From the NCBI RefSeq assembly GCF_004022565.1, contig NZ_CP022987.1, positions 2,418,001 to 2,482,000 on the forward strand: 64,000 nt of DNA. The letters run 5' to 3'. The position numbers and the translations under genes are program-made. The DNA is from Pollutimonas thiosulfatoxidans (lineage in GTDB: Bacteria; Pseudomonadota; Gammaproteobacteria; Burkholderiales; Burkholderiaceae_B). Positions 25,637 to 34,237 of this stretch are shown in pieces (within the stretch, counting starts at the first letter, position 1; every line of letters starts with the position of its first letter). The notes under the pieces are model-generated. The model was given only the letters and a program-made list of their open reading frames with translations, did not search any database and was not told where the DNA came from.

Positions 25637-26079
25637 CAAAACACCGATAAATACCGCGCCCTGTTCTCCGTGAACGGTGCGAGTGCGCGGCTACCCGTGT
25701 CGTCAGCATCATGCGGGGCGACATGCACCTGGGTAGGAGTAAAGCAGGTGAAAAACCATTCCCCTTCCGGGCCGGTAGCGACTGGTGCTAACTGGAAGGC
25801 GTGAGTGACGATCCGTTCACACGGACGCCGGCTCTGCCGAAGGCAGGCCACATTCGATGGATGGCGCGTAATCCGTCGATGACAGCGGCAAAGACCGCAG
25901 TTCCCAGCATCCCGACGACCCGCAGCAGCGGAGCCAGCGGCGGGCGCTGCTGGGAACGATCAAAGCACCCGGCCCCCATCGTGGCATCTTGGCGGGCCGG
26001 ACGGAACGGCGTAGGCAGCGCCGGCTTTGGAAAGCATCCTGATGCCCAGGGTGCTTTCCAAGGTCTAACGGAGGAGTAT
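25637..26079 (+). ncRNA. Long structured leader of the AlpA-like gene
   Basis: These 443 bases carry no convincing gene but many pairings. GGCTACCC and GGGTAGG (near 25690 and 25733), GTTCCCAGCA with TGCTGGGAAC (near 25900 and 25948), and GGAAAGCATCC with GGGTGCTTTCC just before the ribosome site (26030-26060). RNA families named alpA and int-alpA are known next to AlpA-like genes in integrative elements (established knowledge); whether this is one of them cannot be decided by eye. Confidence 0.55.
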
Positions 26080-26334
26080 ATGAAGGAGCAGGCAATGCCA
26101 AACAGCATCTTTGGCTACCCGTCACCCAGCAGGCAAGCCCCGAAACAACCCGACGAGGCACTTCTGTACCGCGTACATACGGCGCAAGCGAAGCTGGGCG
26201 TGTCGCGATCAACAATCTATCGACTGGTCAACGAAGGGGAGCTGGTGCTCATAAAAATAGGGAAGCGTTCCAGCGGCATCACTGCAGCTAGTGTTCATGC
26301 GCTGATTGAACGGAACAAGGCGCTGGTTAACTAA
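26080..26334 (+). CDS. AlpA/excisionase-like helix-turn-helix protein
   Basis: The 84-residue protein starts at ATG 26080 behind the strong site GGAGGAG; a longer frame upstream lies in the structured leader. Residues 30-80 match the MerR/AlpA-like excisionase fold, with AQAKLGVSRSTIYRLVNEGEL as helix-turn-helix and a K-rich wing (LIKIGKRSSGITAASVHALIE). AlpA-type proteins activate or direct excision of integrative elements, so this is a candidate excision factor or activator for the island. Its long leader suggests tight post-initiation control. Confidence 0.8.
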   Translation: MKEQAMPNSIFGYPSPSRQAPKQPDEALLYRVHTAQAKLGVSRSTIYRLVNEGELVLIKIGKRSSGITAASVHALIERNKALVN

Positions 26335-26532
26335 GCGGGCCAAAGGCATGCAGTGCGCATGCCTTACAAACCAAACGCAAAACCGATTAAATTAAGAGCT
26401 TATTTTAACCTCATAGGTTAAAAATAATGCATAATCCAATCAAAGCGTAAATAAATAGGCACCCGTCATCTCGGAGAGACAACCACCCTCTCTAATGCGC
26501 ATAACGATTGAATATCGTGCTATTTTTAACCC
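26335..26532. promoter_or_regulatory. AT-rich promoter region before abiEi
   Basis: The stretch is notably AT-rich (ATTAAATTAAGAGCTTATTT and TTAACCTCATAGGTTAAAAA). TTTTAACCTCATAGGTTAAAA is a near-perfect palindrome at about 26402-26422, a plausible binding site for AbiEi, which represses its own operon in the family. Confidence 0.5.
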
Positions 26533-27288
26533 ATGAGCGTAAATTCACGACACAATCTAATCAAACGAGTGCAGTCCGACCTCCCGCGCGGCGCACCGTT
26601 TGACCTCGACACCCTGGGGGAACTCGGCGTATCTCCCAAACTTGCAGCCGACTATGCCAAGAATGGGTGGCTCGTGCGTCTGGCGCAAGGTGTCTATGCC
26701 TTCCCCAATGACGACTTTAATGTCTATGGCGCATTGCTATTTCTTCAGCGGCACGTAACCGGCCTGCATGTCGGGGGCAAAAGCGCGCTGGCGTTGCACG
26801 GCATCAGGCATAACCTGGGCCGCGACACGCTGGTGCTGTGGGGCGACACCCGTTACGCCCTGCCCAAGTGGTTCACGTCACGTTTTCCCGCCCGGTATGT
26901 CTATGCAAACTTGTTCAATTGGCCGGACACCACCTTGCCCGCCAAGACACTCACCACCCCACCCGGCCTGCCTGATGATCTCTGTATGGCTGTCGCTGAA
27001 CGCGCCGTCCTGGAAATGCTGTACGACGTCGGAACCCGACAAAGCCTGGAGGAAGCCCGCAACCTTTTTGACGGCCTGCGCTCACCACGCAAGGAACTGC
27101 TCGGCCAGTTGCTGGCGTGCTGCACCAGCGTGAAAACCGTCCGTCTTTTCCTTACCTGGGCGCGAGAGACAGAAGTGGTGGATGTTGATGATTTGTTAGC
27201 ACGCTACCCGATACACACGGGTAGCAACAAACGCTGGATGAGCCGGCTTGCCGATGGCAGTTTATTGAGCCTGAACCCTCATGGATAA
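26533..27288 (+). CDS. abiEi: AbiEi antitoxin of the type IV AbiE system
   Basis: The 251-residue protein has the AbiEi N-terminal winged helix (about 1-65, with GWLVRLAQGVYAFP) and the AbiEi C-terminal domain (LHVGGKSALALHGIRHNLG and following). In known systems it represses the operon and neutralises the nucleotidyltransferase toxin AbiEii. Its stop overlaps the abiEii start by 8 bases. The pair gives phage abortive infection and element maintenance. The 3' end of a second copy lies at 35581-35664. Confidence 0.93.
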   Translation: MSVNSRHNLIKRVQSDLPRGAPFDLDTLGELGVSPKLAADYAKNGWLVRLAQGVYAFPNDDFNVYGALLFLQRHVTGLHVGGKSALALHGIRHNLGRDTLVLWGDTRYALPKWFTSRFPARYVYANLFNWPDTTLPAKTLTTPPGLPDDLCMAVAERAVLEMLYDVGTRQSLEEARNLFDGLRSPRKELLGQLLACCTSVKTVRLFLTWARETEVVDVDDLLARYPIHTGSNKRWMSRLADGSLLSLNPHG

Positions 27289-28201
27289 AACTTACGCGGA
27301 CACGGTCCGCTTGCTGCTGGCCGTTACGCCGGCTGTTTTCAATAACGACATCTTTGCCATGAAAGGCGGGACGGCAATCAATCTTTTCGTACAGAACATG
27401 CCCCGCCTGTCCGTTGATATCGACGTGGTCTACCAACCCTGGCAAACGCAACGTGATGAAGCGCTGCAGGCCATCAACGATGAACTCGCGGCCATCTCCC
27501 AACGAGTTCACCCCCTCGGACTGCACACTCGCCTGATTCGCAGCAAAGACCTTGGCGATACCAAGCTGATCGTCGAAAACGATAGCAGCCAGGTCAAGAT
27601 TGAAGTGAACATCGTGTTCCGTGGCACGGTATTGCCGGTCGAGTACCGACCATTGAGCACCAGCACCAGCGACCTGTTCGGCGTTGAGTTCGATGCACCC
27701 ATCCTTGCCCGCGATGAACTGTACGCCGGTAAATTAGTCGCTGCCCTGGATCGGCAGCATCCCCGTGACCTGTTCGACATATGGCAACTGTATGAATCCG
27801 GCGGCCTCACACAAGGCATGGCCGAATGCTTCACCATCTACCTGGCGGGCCACAACCGTCCACCGCATGAAGTGCTGTTTGGCAAAGACAAGGACATTTC
27901 GGCGGAATATGAGCGTGCGTTCGTGGGCATGACAGAAGTAGAATGCTCATTGGATACCCTGCTTGCAGCACGCACCCGCTTGCGAGACGATCTTCCGCAG
28001 AAGTTGGCCGATAAGCACAAGCAGTTTCTTGGCGGCTTGGTACGCGCTGAACCCGATTGGTCATTGCTTGAATGCGATCATGCCAGAGAACTTCCCGCCC
28101 TACGCTGGAAGCTCAGCAATCTGGAAGCCTTCCGCAAACGTCGCCCGGCTGATTTTTCAGCACAGGCAGATGCATTAGTCGCAGGTTTGGGGCTTGCGTA
28201 G
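27281..28201 (+). CDS. abiEii: AbiEii nucleotidyltransferase toxin
   Basis: The 306-residue protein has the DNA polymerase beta-like nucleotidyltransferase signature: GGT at 29-31 (KGGTAINL) and S44-x-D46-x-D48 in LSVDIDV, then KIEVNI as third acidic motif region and RDELYAGKLVAALDRQHPRDLFD. It is thought to add nucleotides to tRNA or other acceptors and stop growth. It appears intact. Two degenerate copies exist at 35657-36395 and 41536-41615, so this locus or its relatives inserted repeatedly here. Confidence 0.94.
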   Translation: MDKTYADTVRLLLAVTPAVFNNDIFAMKGGTAINLFVQNMPRLSVDIDVVYQPWQTQRDEALQAINDELAAISQRVHPLGLHTRLIRSKDLGDTKLIVENDSSQVKIEVNIVFRGTVLPVEYRPLSTSTSDLFGVEFDAPILARDELYAGKLVAALDRQHPRDLFDIWQLYESGGLTQGMAECFTIYLAGHNRPPHEVLFGKDKDISAEYERAFVGMTEVECSLDTLLAARTRLRDDLPQKLADKHKQFLGGLVRAEPDWSLLECDHARELPALRWKLSNLEAFRKRRPADFSAQADALVAGLGLA

Positions 28202-28346
28202 TGCTCCAGTCAATGCAACTGCTGTACGCAAGAATCCAACCAAAGACCATTTTTGTTGTTTTTTTACACTGGCACCCCAGATGGCACCCCGTAAGTCGTG
28301 CTTAAATGGAAAAGCTCACAAACACTGGCCTGCCGCGCCCCAATTA

Positions 28347-28366
28347 GATTCCGCCCCAGGCCACCA
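28347..28366. other. Attachment site: 3' end of a tRNA-Phe gene
   Basis: GATTCCGCCCCAGGCCACCA equals the T-arm, acceptor stem and CCA end of betaproteobacterial tRNA-Phe, whose 5' end would be GGCCTGG. No anticodon or D arm lies upstream, so this is not a whole tRNA gene. A terminator follows at 28394. It marks the junction of an element integrated in the 3' end of tRNA-Phe, with the integrase gene 255 bp to the right. Confidence 0.75.
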
Positions 28367-28393
28367 ACGAATTCGCAGAAAAATCAAACACTT

Positions 28394-28420
28394 AGCCCAG
28401 CACATCATGCTGGGCTTTTT
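28394..28420 (+). terminator. Rho-independent terminator after the tRNA-Phe 3' end
   Basis: AGCCCAGCA and TGCTGGGCT form a 9-bp stem around CATCA, followed by TTTT. It is probably the native tRNA-Phe terminator carried with the att sequence. Confidence 0.85.
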
Positions 28421-28621
28421 GTTTGTCTGTCACTTTTCTGTCAATGCTATTGGTGGACGGATGCGCTTGACTGCGGTGTAGCAGCCTTTTTTGAAATAGC
28501 TTCGCCGTTTTTTTGCGCTTTTACCTATACCGTAATTCCACATGCTAAGGAATTATGTAAATGCATCCATACACCAATCACTCCACCCTGCGGCACCTAC
28601 CGACTAATGCGGAGGTGCACC

Positions 28622-30034
28622 ATGGCTAAGCCGATTCGGGAAGGCACCGGCTGGGCCTTTCGCCTGCGCGCCCACGGCCAGGATATCTACCAAAGCGGCT
28701 TCGCCTCGCAGGCGGCCGCAAACAAGGCCCAGGCCAAGCTTCTGGCAGAACTTAAGCTCAAAGACCAAGCAGCTGGCCAAGGCCCCTTTAAAACGACCGT
28801 AGCGGCCGCCTTTATGCACTATGCCCGTGAGCGACTCCCCTATTTGAAAGGAGCCCGCCCAGATTCCCTGATCATCAACCGCTACCTGCGTACGCTCAAC
28901 ATGCCGGTGATCCGCTTAACACCCGCCGATGACCACAATAGTGGGAAGAAAGGCAGCGTCTATTGGGAGGTCTCATTCGTCGTAGAAGAATATACGCGTG
29001 CTATTCCCCAAAGCTTGGCAAAACACCGCTCGGCGCAAGAAGCCCGCGCCGAAAAAGTCGACGAAGCACGCCGCAGGCTGGCAGCAATGCCTATGGCGCA
29101 GGTGACGGCCCATGCCGTACAGGCGCTGATCGATGCCAGGAGGGCTGCTGGCTACAAAGCCGCACCGATCGCGAATGAACGTGCTGAACTGCGCCGCCTA
29201 TTCAACCACGCCAGAAACCGGTGGAACTGGACGCGCCCCCTGAGCAACCCCGCCACGCATCTCGATATGCCCGAGCCTGATCCGCCGCGCGATAGCATCC
29301 TGACCAACGCGCAGTGGGAAAACTTGTCGGTTGCGCTGTGCCAGGCCGGCAACGAGTACGCGCCATCCCTGTTTTGCCTGATGCTGGAGACCGCCATGCG
29401 CTCCTGCGAGCCGCTCACCACGGCGCGCTGGCGTCATATCAACTGGACTCGAAATATATTGACGCTTCCTGACGCCAAGAGCGGCGGGCGCGATGTACCA
29501 CTGGGGCCGGACGCGATCAAGATCCTGCGGCAACTTGAGACCCACGCAAAAACCAAACGCCGAAAGCCTGACCAAGCGCCCTGGTCCATCGATGACCCAA
29601 TTTTTCCAACCACCTATGAAGCCGTCAAGAAAGCCTGGGCCGTTGCACGCAAGACATGCAACGCCGGCGACACCCCGATTGGCGATTTGGGTATCCATGA
29701 TCTACGCCATACCTCGGCAACGCGCTACGCCCTGCACTTTAAGGGCGACCTACCCGTCATCATGCAGATCACCGGGCACAAGACAACAGAAATGGCAATG
29801 CGGTATATAAACATTAAGGCGGACACGGTCGCCCACATGCTCCACGGTCGCGAACCTGATATCGCGGACTCGCCGGCGGGCTACCGAGCCAGCACAGTTC
29901 AAGCGCTTGACAAAGCGCAATTGGCGCTGGAAGAAGCAAAAAAACAGACCTCGGTCGCCCCGCTTCGCCGCCTGCCACGGCCCCATCTATCAAACAATGT
30001 CGTTCCCCTGCACACGCAAAGGAGTGCCGCATGA
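28622..30034 (+). CDS. int: Tyrosine site-specific recombinase (integrase)
   Basis: This 470-residue phage-type integrase recombines the attachment sites of a genomic island. The start at ATG 28622 follows GGAGGTG; an open frame upstream covers the att region and is not coding. The N-terminal arm-binding domain (about 1-60) is rich in Gly, Arg and Gln, a core-binding SAM-like domain follows (about 60-210), and the catalytic domain shows R in ETAMRSCEP (about 260), H and R in HDLRHTSATRY (about 360), H in GHKTTEMAMRY (about 386) and the tyrosine nucleophile (about 395). Its position beside the tRNA-Phe end makes tRNA-Phe the likely target. Confidence 0.93.
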   Translation: MAKPIREGTGWAFRLRAHGQDIYQSGFASQAAANKAQAKLLAELKLKDQAAGQGPFKTTVAAAFMHYARERLPYLKGARPDSLIINRYLRTLNMPVIRLTPADDHNSGKKGSVYWEVSFVVEEYTRAIPQSLAKHRSAQEARAEKVDEARRRLAAMPMAQVTAHAVQALIDARRAAGYKAAPIANERAELRRLFNHARNRWNWTRPLSNPATHLDMPEPDPPRDSILTNAQWENLSVALCQAGNEYAPSLFCLMLETAMRSCEPLTTARWRHINWTRNILTLPDAKSGGRDVPLGPDAIKILRQLETHAKTKRRKPDQAPWSIDDPIFPTTYEAVKKAWAVARKTCNAGDTPIGDLGIHDLRHTSATRYALHFKGDLPVIMQITGHKTTEMAMRYINIKADTVAHMLHGREPDIADSPAGYRASTVQALDKAQLALEEAKKQTSVAPLRRLPRPHLSNNVVPLHTQRSAA

Positions 30035-30402
30035 GCTACTTTGGGCACTACCCTTCAATTGAACTTCAGGCGCTCGCGTTTGTGGAGCGCGTAAAAAGCA
30101 AAAGCCCTGAAGATCAATCGATCGACACCGAATGGAATGGCTTTGCCGTCCAACTGGGCTACCTTCACGACCTCAAGATCGCAGAGCGTCAGTTCAGTTC
30201 CGCGTTAGTCATCGCGGAAATTGCCATCCCACCCAAATATCAGTGTGAAAAATGGCTGTCACGCTACTGCCAGTTTTGCCGCTTGCTAACCAATGATGCC
30301 CCGCTGATCTTATCTGCCGACCTCGACTGGGTAGAAGAAATCGTGTCGGCGCATCAGCCTCCCTTTGAGATTTTGGGCACGCGTACGTGGCTCTGGGAGT
30401 AG
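30031..30402 (+). CDS. Hypothetical protein coupled to the integrase
   Basis: The 123-residue protein overlaps the integrase stop by 4 bases, so it is very likely real and cotranslated. I recognise no domain. It is rich in aromatic residues (WLSRYCQFCRLL, TRTWLWE) and has no membrane segment or signal. It may be a directionality or accessory factor, but this is only suggested by coupling. Confidence 0.65.
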   Translation: MSYFGHYPSIELQALAFVERVKSKSPEDQSIDTEWNGFAVQLGYLHDLKIAERQFSSALVIAEIAIPPKYQCEKWLSRYCQFCRLLTNDAPLILSADLDWVEEIVSAHQPPFEILGTRTWLWE

Positions 30403-30633
30403 CGCAACCATGACGCACCGGTACTTTTAAACTAAGTACCCACGGCTTCGCCTCGTTGCCCACGAGGCGAACCGGCTTTTCGGATAGCGCCGCTGATGGG
30501 AGTTGGCAAAGGATGATGGCGAAACCTCTGACATTGGCGGCTTTTTATGCATCCTTGAGAATGTCGAGGCGCTACGTTTGGAAATGGCCTAGAATTGTTA
30601 CTATTTATTAAAAGATAATATCGCAGGAGCAAT

Positions 30634-31155
30634 ATGCCAATTTTCAAAGTAATTTTTGTATTTCTGTTGGTTTTGCTCCAAGCATGTGCCAACCCCTCTA
30701 TCGTTAATATCAAGCAAGATGAGGCCTCTAACATTCCGTCTGGCGCTGTGATTTTCGTTCCACGATTTGAGGGTAATCCAAATTTTGTAGAAGAAAGCAC
30801 TGACTATTTTGTGTCTTTACTTGAGGCAAAACTAGACAATCGGATTGCTCAAGGTAGCGTGTTGAGGCATGAGTCCACTGATATCCAATCTGGAGCCAAT
30901 TTGGCTCCGGAGGAGGTAGCTTTGGAGCTTGCTCGAGTTAAAGGCTACGATGTACTTGTTATGGGAAAAGTCACCAGCCACAAAACCTGGGGAAGTCTCA
31001 ATGGCTTTTCAACAATCAGAATATATGATGTGCGTAGTGGAAAGCGCATTGCAAATTTTCATCGCCCCAGTGGGCTATTGATGGCTCACAGTGAACATCA
31101 ATGCGTAATGGCTGCCGTGAAAAGAACTGCAGAAGATGCGACACCGCTTTTCTGA
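30634..31155 (+). CDS. Hypothetical lipoprotein
   Basis: The 173-residue protein has a short signal peptide with a lipobox LLQAC (residues about 14-18), so it is probably anchored in a membrane by C18. The mature part contains LARVKGYDVLVMGKVTSH and RIYDVRSGKRIANF, a pattern of small outer-membrane lipoproteins related to penicillin-binding protein activator or CsgG-like folds, but I cannot assign a family. The gene is AT-rich relative to its neighbours, which points to recent transfer. Confidence 0.7.
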   Translation: MPIFKVIFVFLLVLLQACANPSIVNIKQDEASNIPSGAVIFVPRFEGNPNFVEESTDYFVSLLEAKLDNRIAQGSVLRHESTDIQSGANLAPEEVALELARVKGYDVLVMGKVTSHKTWGSLNGFSTIRIYDVRSGKRIANFHRPSGLLMAHSEHQCVMAAVKRTAEDATPLF

Positions 31156-31173
31156 TCATTTGAGGTGGAGCCA

Positions 31174-31728
31174 ATGGCAAAACTTAGCCCAGAACAGTCC
31201 CAGTTTCTAAAAGCCCAAAAGATTTCACCGGCTTCAGTGTTCGATGCATCCGGTCTATCTCAGATAGAACGAAAGCGCGTAATGACCGCACTTGGAGTGA
31301 GCTTCTATTACGGCGGCTCTCCATGTGCAGCTGGTGGCCACACCCTTCGAACAAAGGCCGGTCATTGCATTCAGTGCGACACCTCGAAAATTGCTTACCA
31401 ACTACGTAATTCTGCTCAAGGTCATATCTATATAGCGCACTCTAAAAGTAGTGGTTATATAAAGGTCGGCTACTCAAAAGAACACCCCCAAGATCGTGCT
31501 GCATTCTTGCGAAATGAAAAATATGGAGGCATTGTCGACTGGGATATCAGGAGCATTAAGTTTTTAGAATATGACGCAGGAAAAAAAGAGTTTGAGATCC
31601 ATGCCGCTTTAGAACAATTTCAAAAGCCTGTGATATATAACAAAAACGGCTCACTGGTTGAGTGTAGAGAAATATTTCAATGTGACTTGAATCATGCCTT
31701 AGAGGCTTTTAAGTTGGCAACTGCCTAG
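31174..31728 (+). CDS. GIY-YIG-like protein (T5orf172 type)
   Basis: The 184-residue protein starts best at ATG 31174, well spaced from GAGGTGGAG; a GTG nine bases upstream is possible. Residues about 82-130 (GHIYIAHSKSSGYIKVGYSKEHPQDR) match the T5orf172/MUG113 branch of the GIY-YIG nuclease fold. A small region with C43 to C65 (PCAAGGHTLRTKAGHCIQC) could bind zinc. Its function is unknown. Like the lipoprotein before it, it is AT-rich cargo of the island. Confidence 0.75.
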   Translation: MAKLSPEQSQFLKAQKISPASVFDASGLSQIERKRVMTALGVSFYYGGSPCAAGGHTLRTKAGHCIQCDTSKIAYQLRNSAQGHIYIAHSKSSGYIKVGYSKEHPQDRAAFLRNEKYGGIVDWDIRSIKFLEYDAGKKEFEIHAALEQFQKPVIYNKNGSLVECREIFQCDLNHALEAFKLATA

Positions 31729-32423
31729 GTAAAACGGGAATCGAGAATTGTGCATGGTTTCGATGCTCAATCATTCGCGTCATTAACGCTAGTGTTATGG
31801 GGCTAGCGCCCCTCAGCTTTGCTGAGCCTCCCCCTCTAGCAAGGATATGGATTTTAAAGTTTATACATATCCTCAATTGAGGAATTGATTCTGTAGTGAG
31901 GATATCTAAGTTCTAGCTCATCCAAAGCACTACGCAAATAAACACACGAAGGGTGGTGAGGATGAGCCCAGCCATCCTAGTGCACCAGCACAGGATAGCC
32001 TTCAGACTCAACCCCCACCCCTCAGATTTACGAAGGTATGGAGCCGACTCACCCGCCAGCCGTTCGCGTTTCGGGCGCTAGCTTCGCCACCCTTTGCTCT
32101 GTCTCAAACGCTTTCCCACAGTAGAGCACTATCCCCCGGCTGCTGTCGTTAGTTGCCCCGACCAGCCAAGCGGCTTCCATATTCTGAAATGATCTTTGCC
32201 GGCGTATCAGGTTTATTGTCGTAGCATGTGCGTTCGGACTACCTTTGCGGGAAGCACACTGCCTGCCGCGGATACCACCAGATTTCATAAAGTGGATGCA
32301 AAACAGTATAGGCAGTGTGTACGACCATGATTGATGTATTTTTTTTCGCTGCACGAAATCACTATTCACCTGAGGTATAGCGCAGGCAGTCCAGCAGCAT
32401 GCTGGTCAGGAGTTCGTCGGAAC
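31729..32423. other. Gene-free relic DNA
   Basis: No intact gene is visible. A GGGGCTAGCGCCCC hairpin lies at about 31799-31812, followed by CAGCTTTGCTG. The minus strand at 32049-32178 can encode 43 residues starting MEAAWLVGATNDS, possibly a scrap of a lost gene. Nothing else is supported. Confidence 0.4.
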
Positions 32424-32995
32424 GACGGCGGGCGAAGCCAGGGGAGCCGACAGGATTTTTTCCGCCATCGGAGCCAACGGCGACACGCGGAAAAAATCCT
32501 GTTGGGGCGCTAGCCCAGGAGCCGCGTACTGGAACCGACAAACAAACCCGGAGCAAAGCGACGAGTTTGGCGGGGCCAGAACGTGGGGCGCTAGCCCGGG
32601 AGCCGCTGGGATTTTTTCTGCAATCGGAGCCGCCGGCGACACGCAGAAAAAGATCTCAGTGGGGCGCAGCCCGCCTCCTGTACCCGGTAGGGGGCAGGCA
32701 AGGGGCTTTGGAAAGCCGACCCTATACGGGCCCACGACTGCTGCGTAGCGGCAGTTGGGGTAGGGTCGGCGGTGGCGGTCAGTGCAAGGCACTGAGCGAC
32801 ATGAGAAAGCCGCTTGCCTGCCCGCGTAGCGGTCCCCGAAGGGGAGGCCAAAGGCCGCAGGAGGCGCCACGAGGGACCCGGCAGGGTACCGCTGTAGTCC
32901 GACATACCTGTCGGACGTGAAGGCAAGCCCGGCAAGGAGTTCAGCACCGCTGAACGACCCAGGGTGCGCGAGCATGTAATGACCCAGCGGAACCT
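32424..32995. ncRNA. Hairpin-rich non-coding segment with two tandem long stems
   Basis: A perfect 15-bp stem (CAGGATTTTTTCCGC 32451-32465 with 32487-32501) is repeated in diverged form at 32606-32621 and 32643-32659. Both enclose the loop ATCGGAGCC..CGGCGACAC. The motif GGGGCGC(TA)GCCC occurs three times next to them (about 32505, 32585, 32662). Further stems are GCCGACCCTA with TAGGGTCGGC (32716-32725 and 32761-32770, approximately), GGGCAGGCAAG with CTTGCCTGCCC (about 32692 and 32813), GTCCGACA with TGTCGGAC (about 32897), and GTTCAGC with GCTGAAC (about 32939). The strand and function are unknown. Confidence 0.6.
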
Positions 32996-33002
32996 GCTCA
33001 GA

Positions 33003-33755
33003 TTATGCGGCTAATGCGAATGCCTCGGCCGGGGTTTTCATGGCCAACGCCTGGTGTGGGCGCCGGTGGTTGTAAAATCGTATCCAGTCGCCAATGACAC
33101 GGCTGGCATGCTGTATGGATTCGAAGCGGTGGCGATGGGCACACTGCTCTTTAAGCGTTCTGATCACTCGCTCGACCATGCCATTTTGCTGTGGGCAGTG
33201 GGGCGTGATGAACTCCTGGCGCAGGCCGTAACTACGCACCAAGGCCGTGTAGCTGCGAGAGGTAAAAACCAGCCCGTTGTCTGACCGTAGCAAGAACGGC
33301 TCAGGAACGCGGCCTAGGGTTCCAAACCGGGCAATCAAGGCGTGCTCCAGTGCGCTGCCGGCGGTCGTGGCCTTCCCGCTGCGAGACAGATGCCAACCGA
33401 GTAATTCACGGGTATGGCAGTCAATCACCAAGGCTAGCGTTGCCCAATTATCACGGCCCGCCCAGATGCGGCACAGATCCGTGGACCAACGCTCATTAGG
33501 CGCGCTCGCCACCGACGGCAAGGCCTGGATGCGAGGCCTGAAACCAATGGCTCGCTTCTTTACCTGCCAGCCTTTGAGCTGAAAGATGCGCTGCACGGTG
33601 TTCTTATTAAAACCCAGCAGATACGCCACTGTCCGGTAACCGAAGGATGGTGACTCTTCGATCATGGCCTTGATCGGTTCGGCGAACTGCGGGTTTATCT
33701 TGGGCTCAGTCTTAACCGGCTTGTAATACACCGTGCGTCGGGGAATACCGAACCA
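33003..33755 (-). pseudogene. IS3-family transposase OrfB, 5'-truncated
   Basis: The frame encodes the catalytic part of an IS3-family transposase: D in ERWSTDLCRIW, D in LRSDNGLVF and E in QQNGMVERVIRTLKEQ, ending HRRPHQALAMKTPAEAF. The protein would continue upstream through FGIPRRTVYYKP, but is cut at about 33755 where a P4-type integrase fragment begins in opposite orientation. OrfA is missing, so the copy is inactive. Confidence 0.85.
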
Positions 33756-34102
33756 GCCGGTATATCAGCGAAAACACCATCAACGTCGCCCTGCGTACCA
33801 TGGGTTACGACACCAAGGAACAGATCACTGGTCACGGTTTCCGCGCCACGGCTCGCACCATGATTCGAGAACATCTGGGCTGGGACCCGGATGTCATCGA
33901 GCGCCACTTGGCGCATACATCCGATGAAGAACTCGGCAGCAGCTACGACCGCGCAGAATTCATCGCCCAGCGGAAAACCATGGTTCAGCAATGGGCCAAC
34001 TTTCTGGATGAACTGGAAGCCGGCAAGCTGCCCCAGCCGGACAGCAAAGTCCTGCAGTTCATACGCGAAAAGCCCAGATCCGCGTTTCGGCTCAGAGCAT
34101 GA
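33756..34102 (+). pseudogene. P4-type integrase, C-terminal fragment
   Basis: The fragment encodes RYISENTINVALRTMG and then TGHGFRATARTMIRE, VIERHLAHTSDEELGSSYDR: the HxxR, H and tyrosine part of the P4-integrase catalytic domain. The N-terminal three quarters are lost at the IS3 junction. It is a relic of a second genomic island. Confidence 0.87.
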
Positions 34103-34237
34103 GTACCTACAACAACTACCGCTATTCAATCAAAATCCGTGCTCCCCAAGGCCATTGGGAACGAGTGCTATTCCGGAGAGGCAGCGATGCTAAAATACCA
34201 GGACACGAACACCAGTCTGAACTTGACGGGGGTGAAC

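Noticed and set aside
28347..28366. Complete tRNA gene
   Set aside because: Only the last 20 bases are tRNA-like; no anticodon, D arm or acceptor 5' strand lies upstream.
28298..28621. In-frame extension upstream of the integrase
   Set aside because: It reads through the tRNA-Phe end and the terminator and has no ribosome site, whereas ATG 28622 has GGAGGTG.
32424..32995. attC array or CRISPR array
   Set aside because: The repeats are two long stems and three short motifs of unequal spacing, without attC core sites or regularly spaced spacers.
33003..33755. Complete IS3-family element
   Set aside because: OrfA and the upstream terminal repeat are missing, and the transposase is cut at the integrase fragment.
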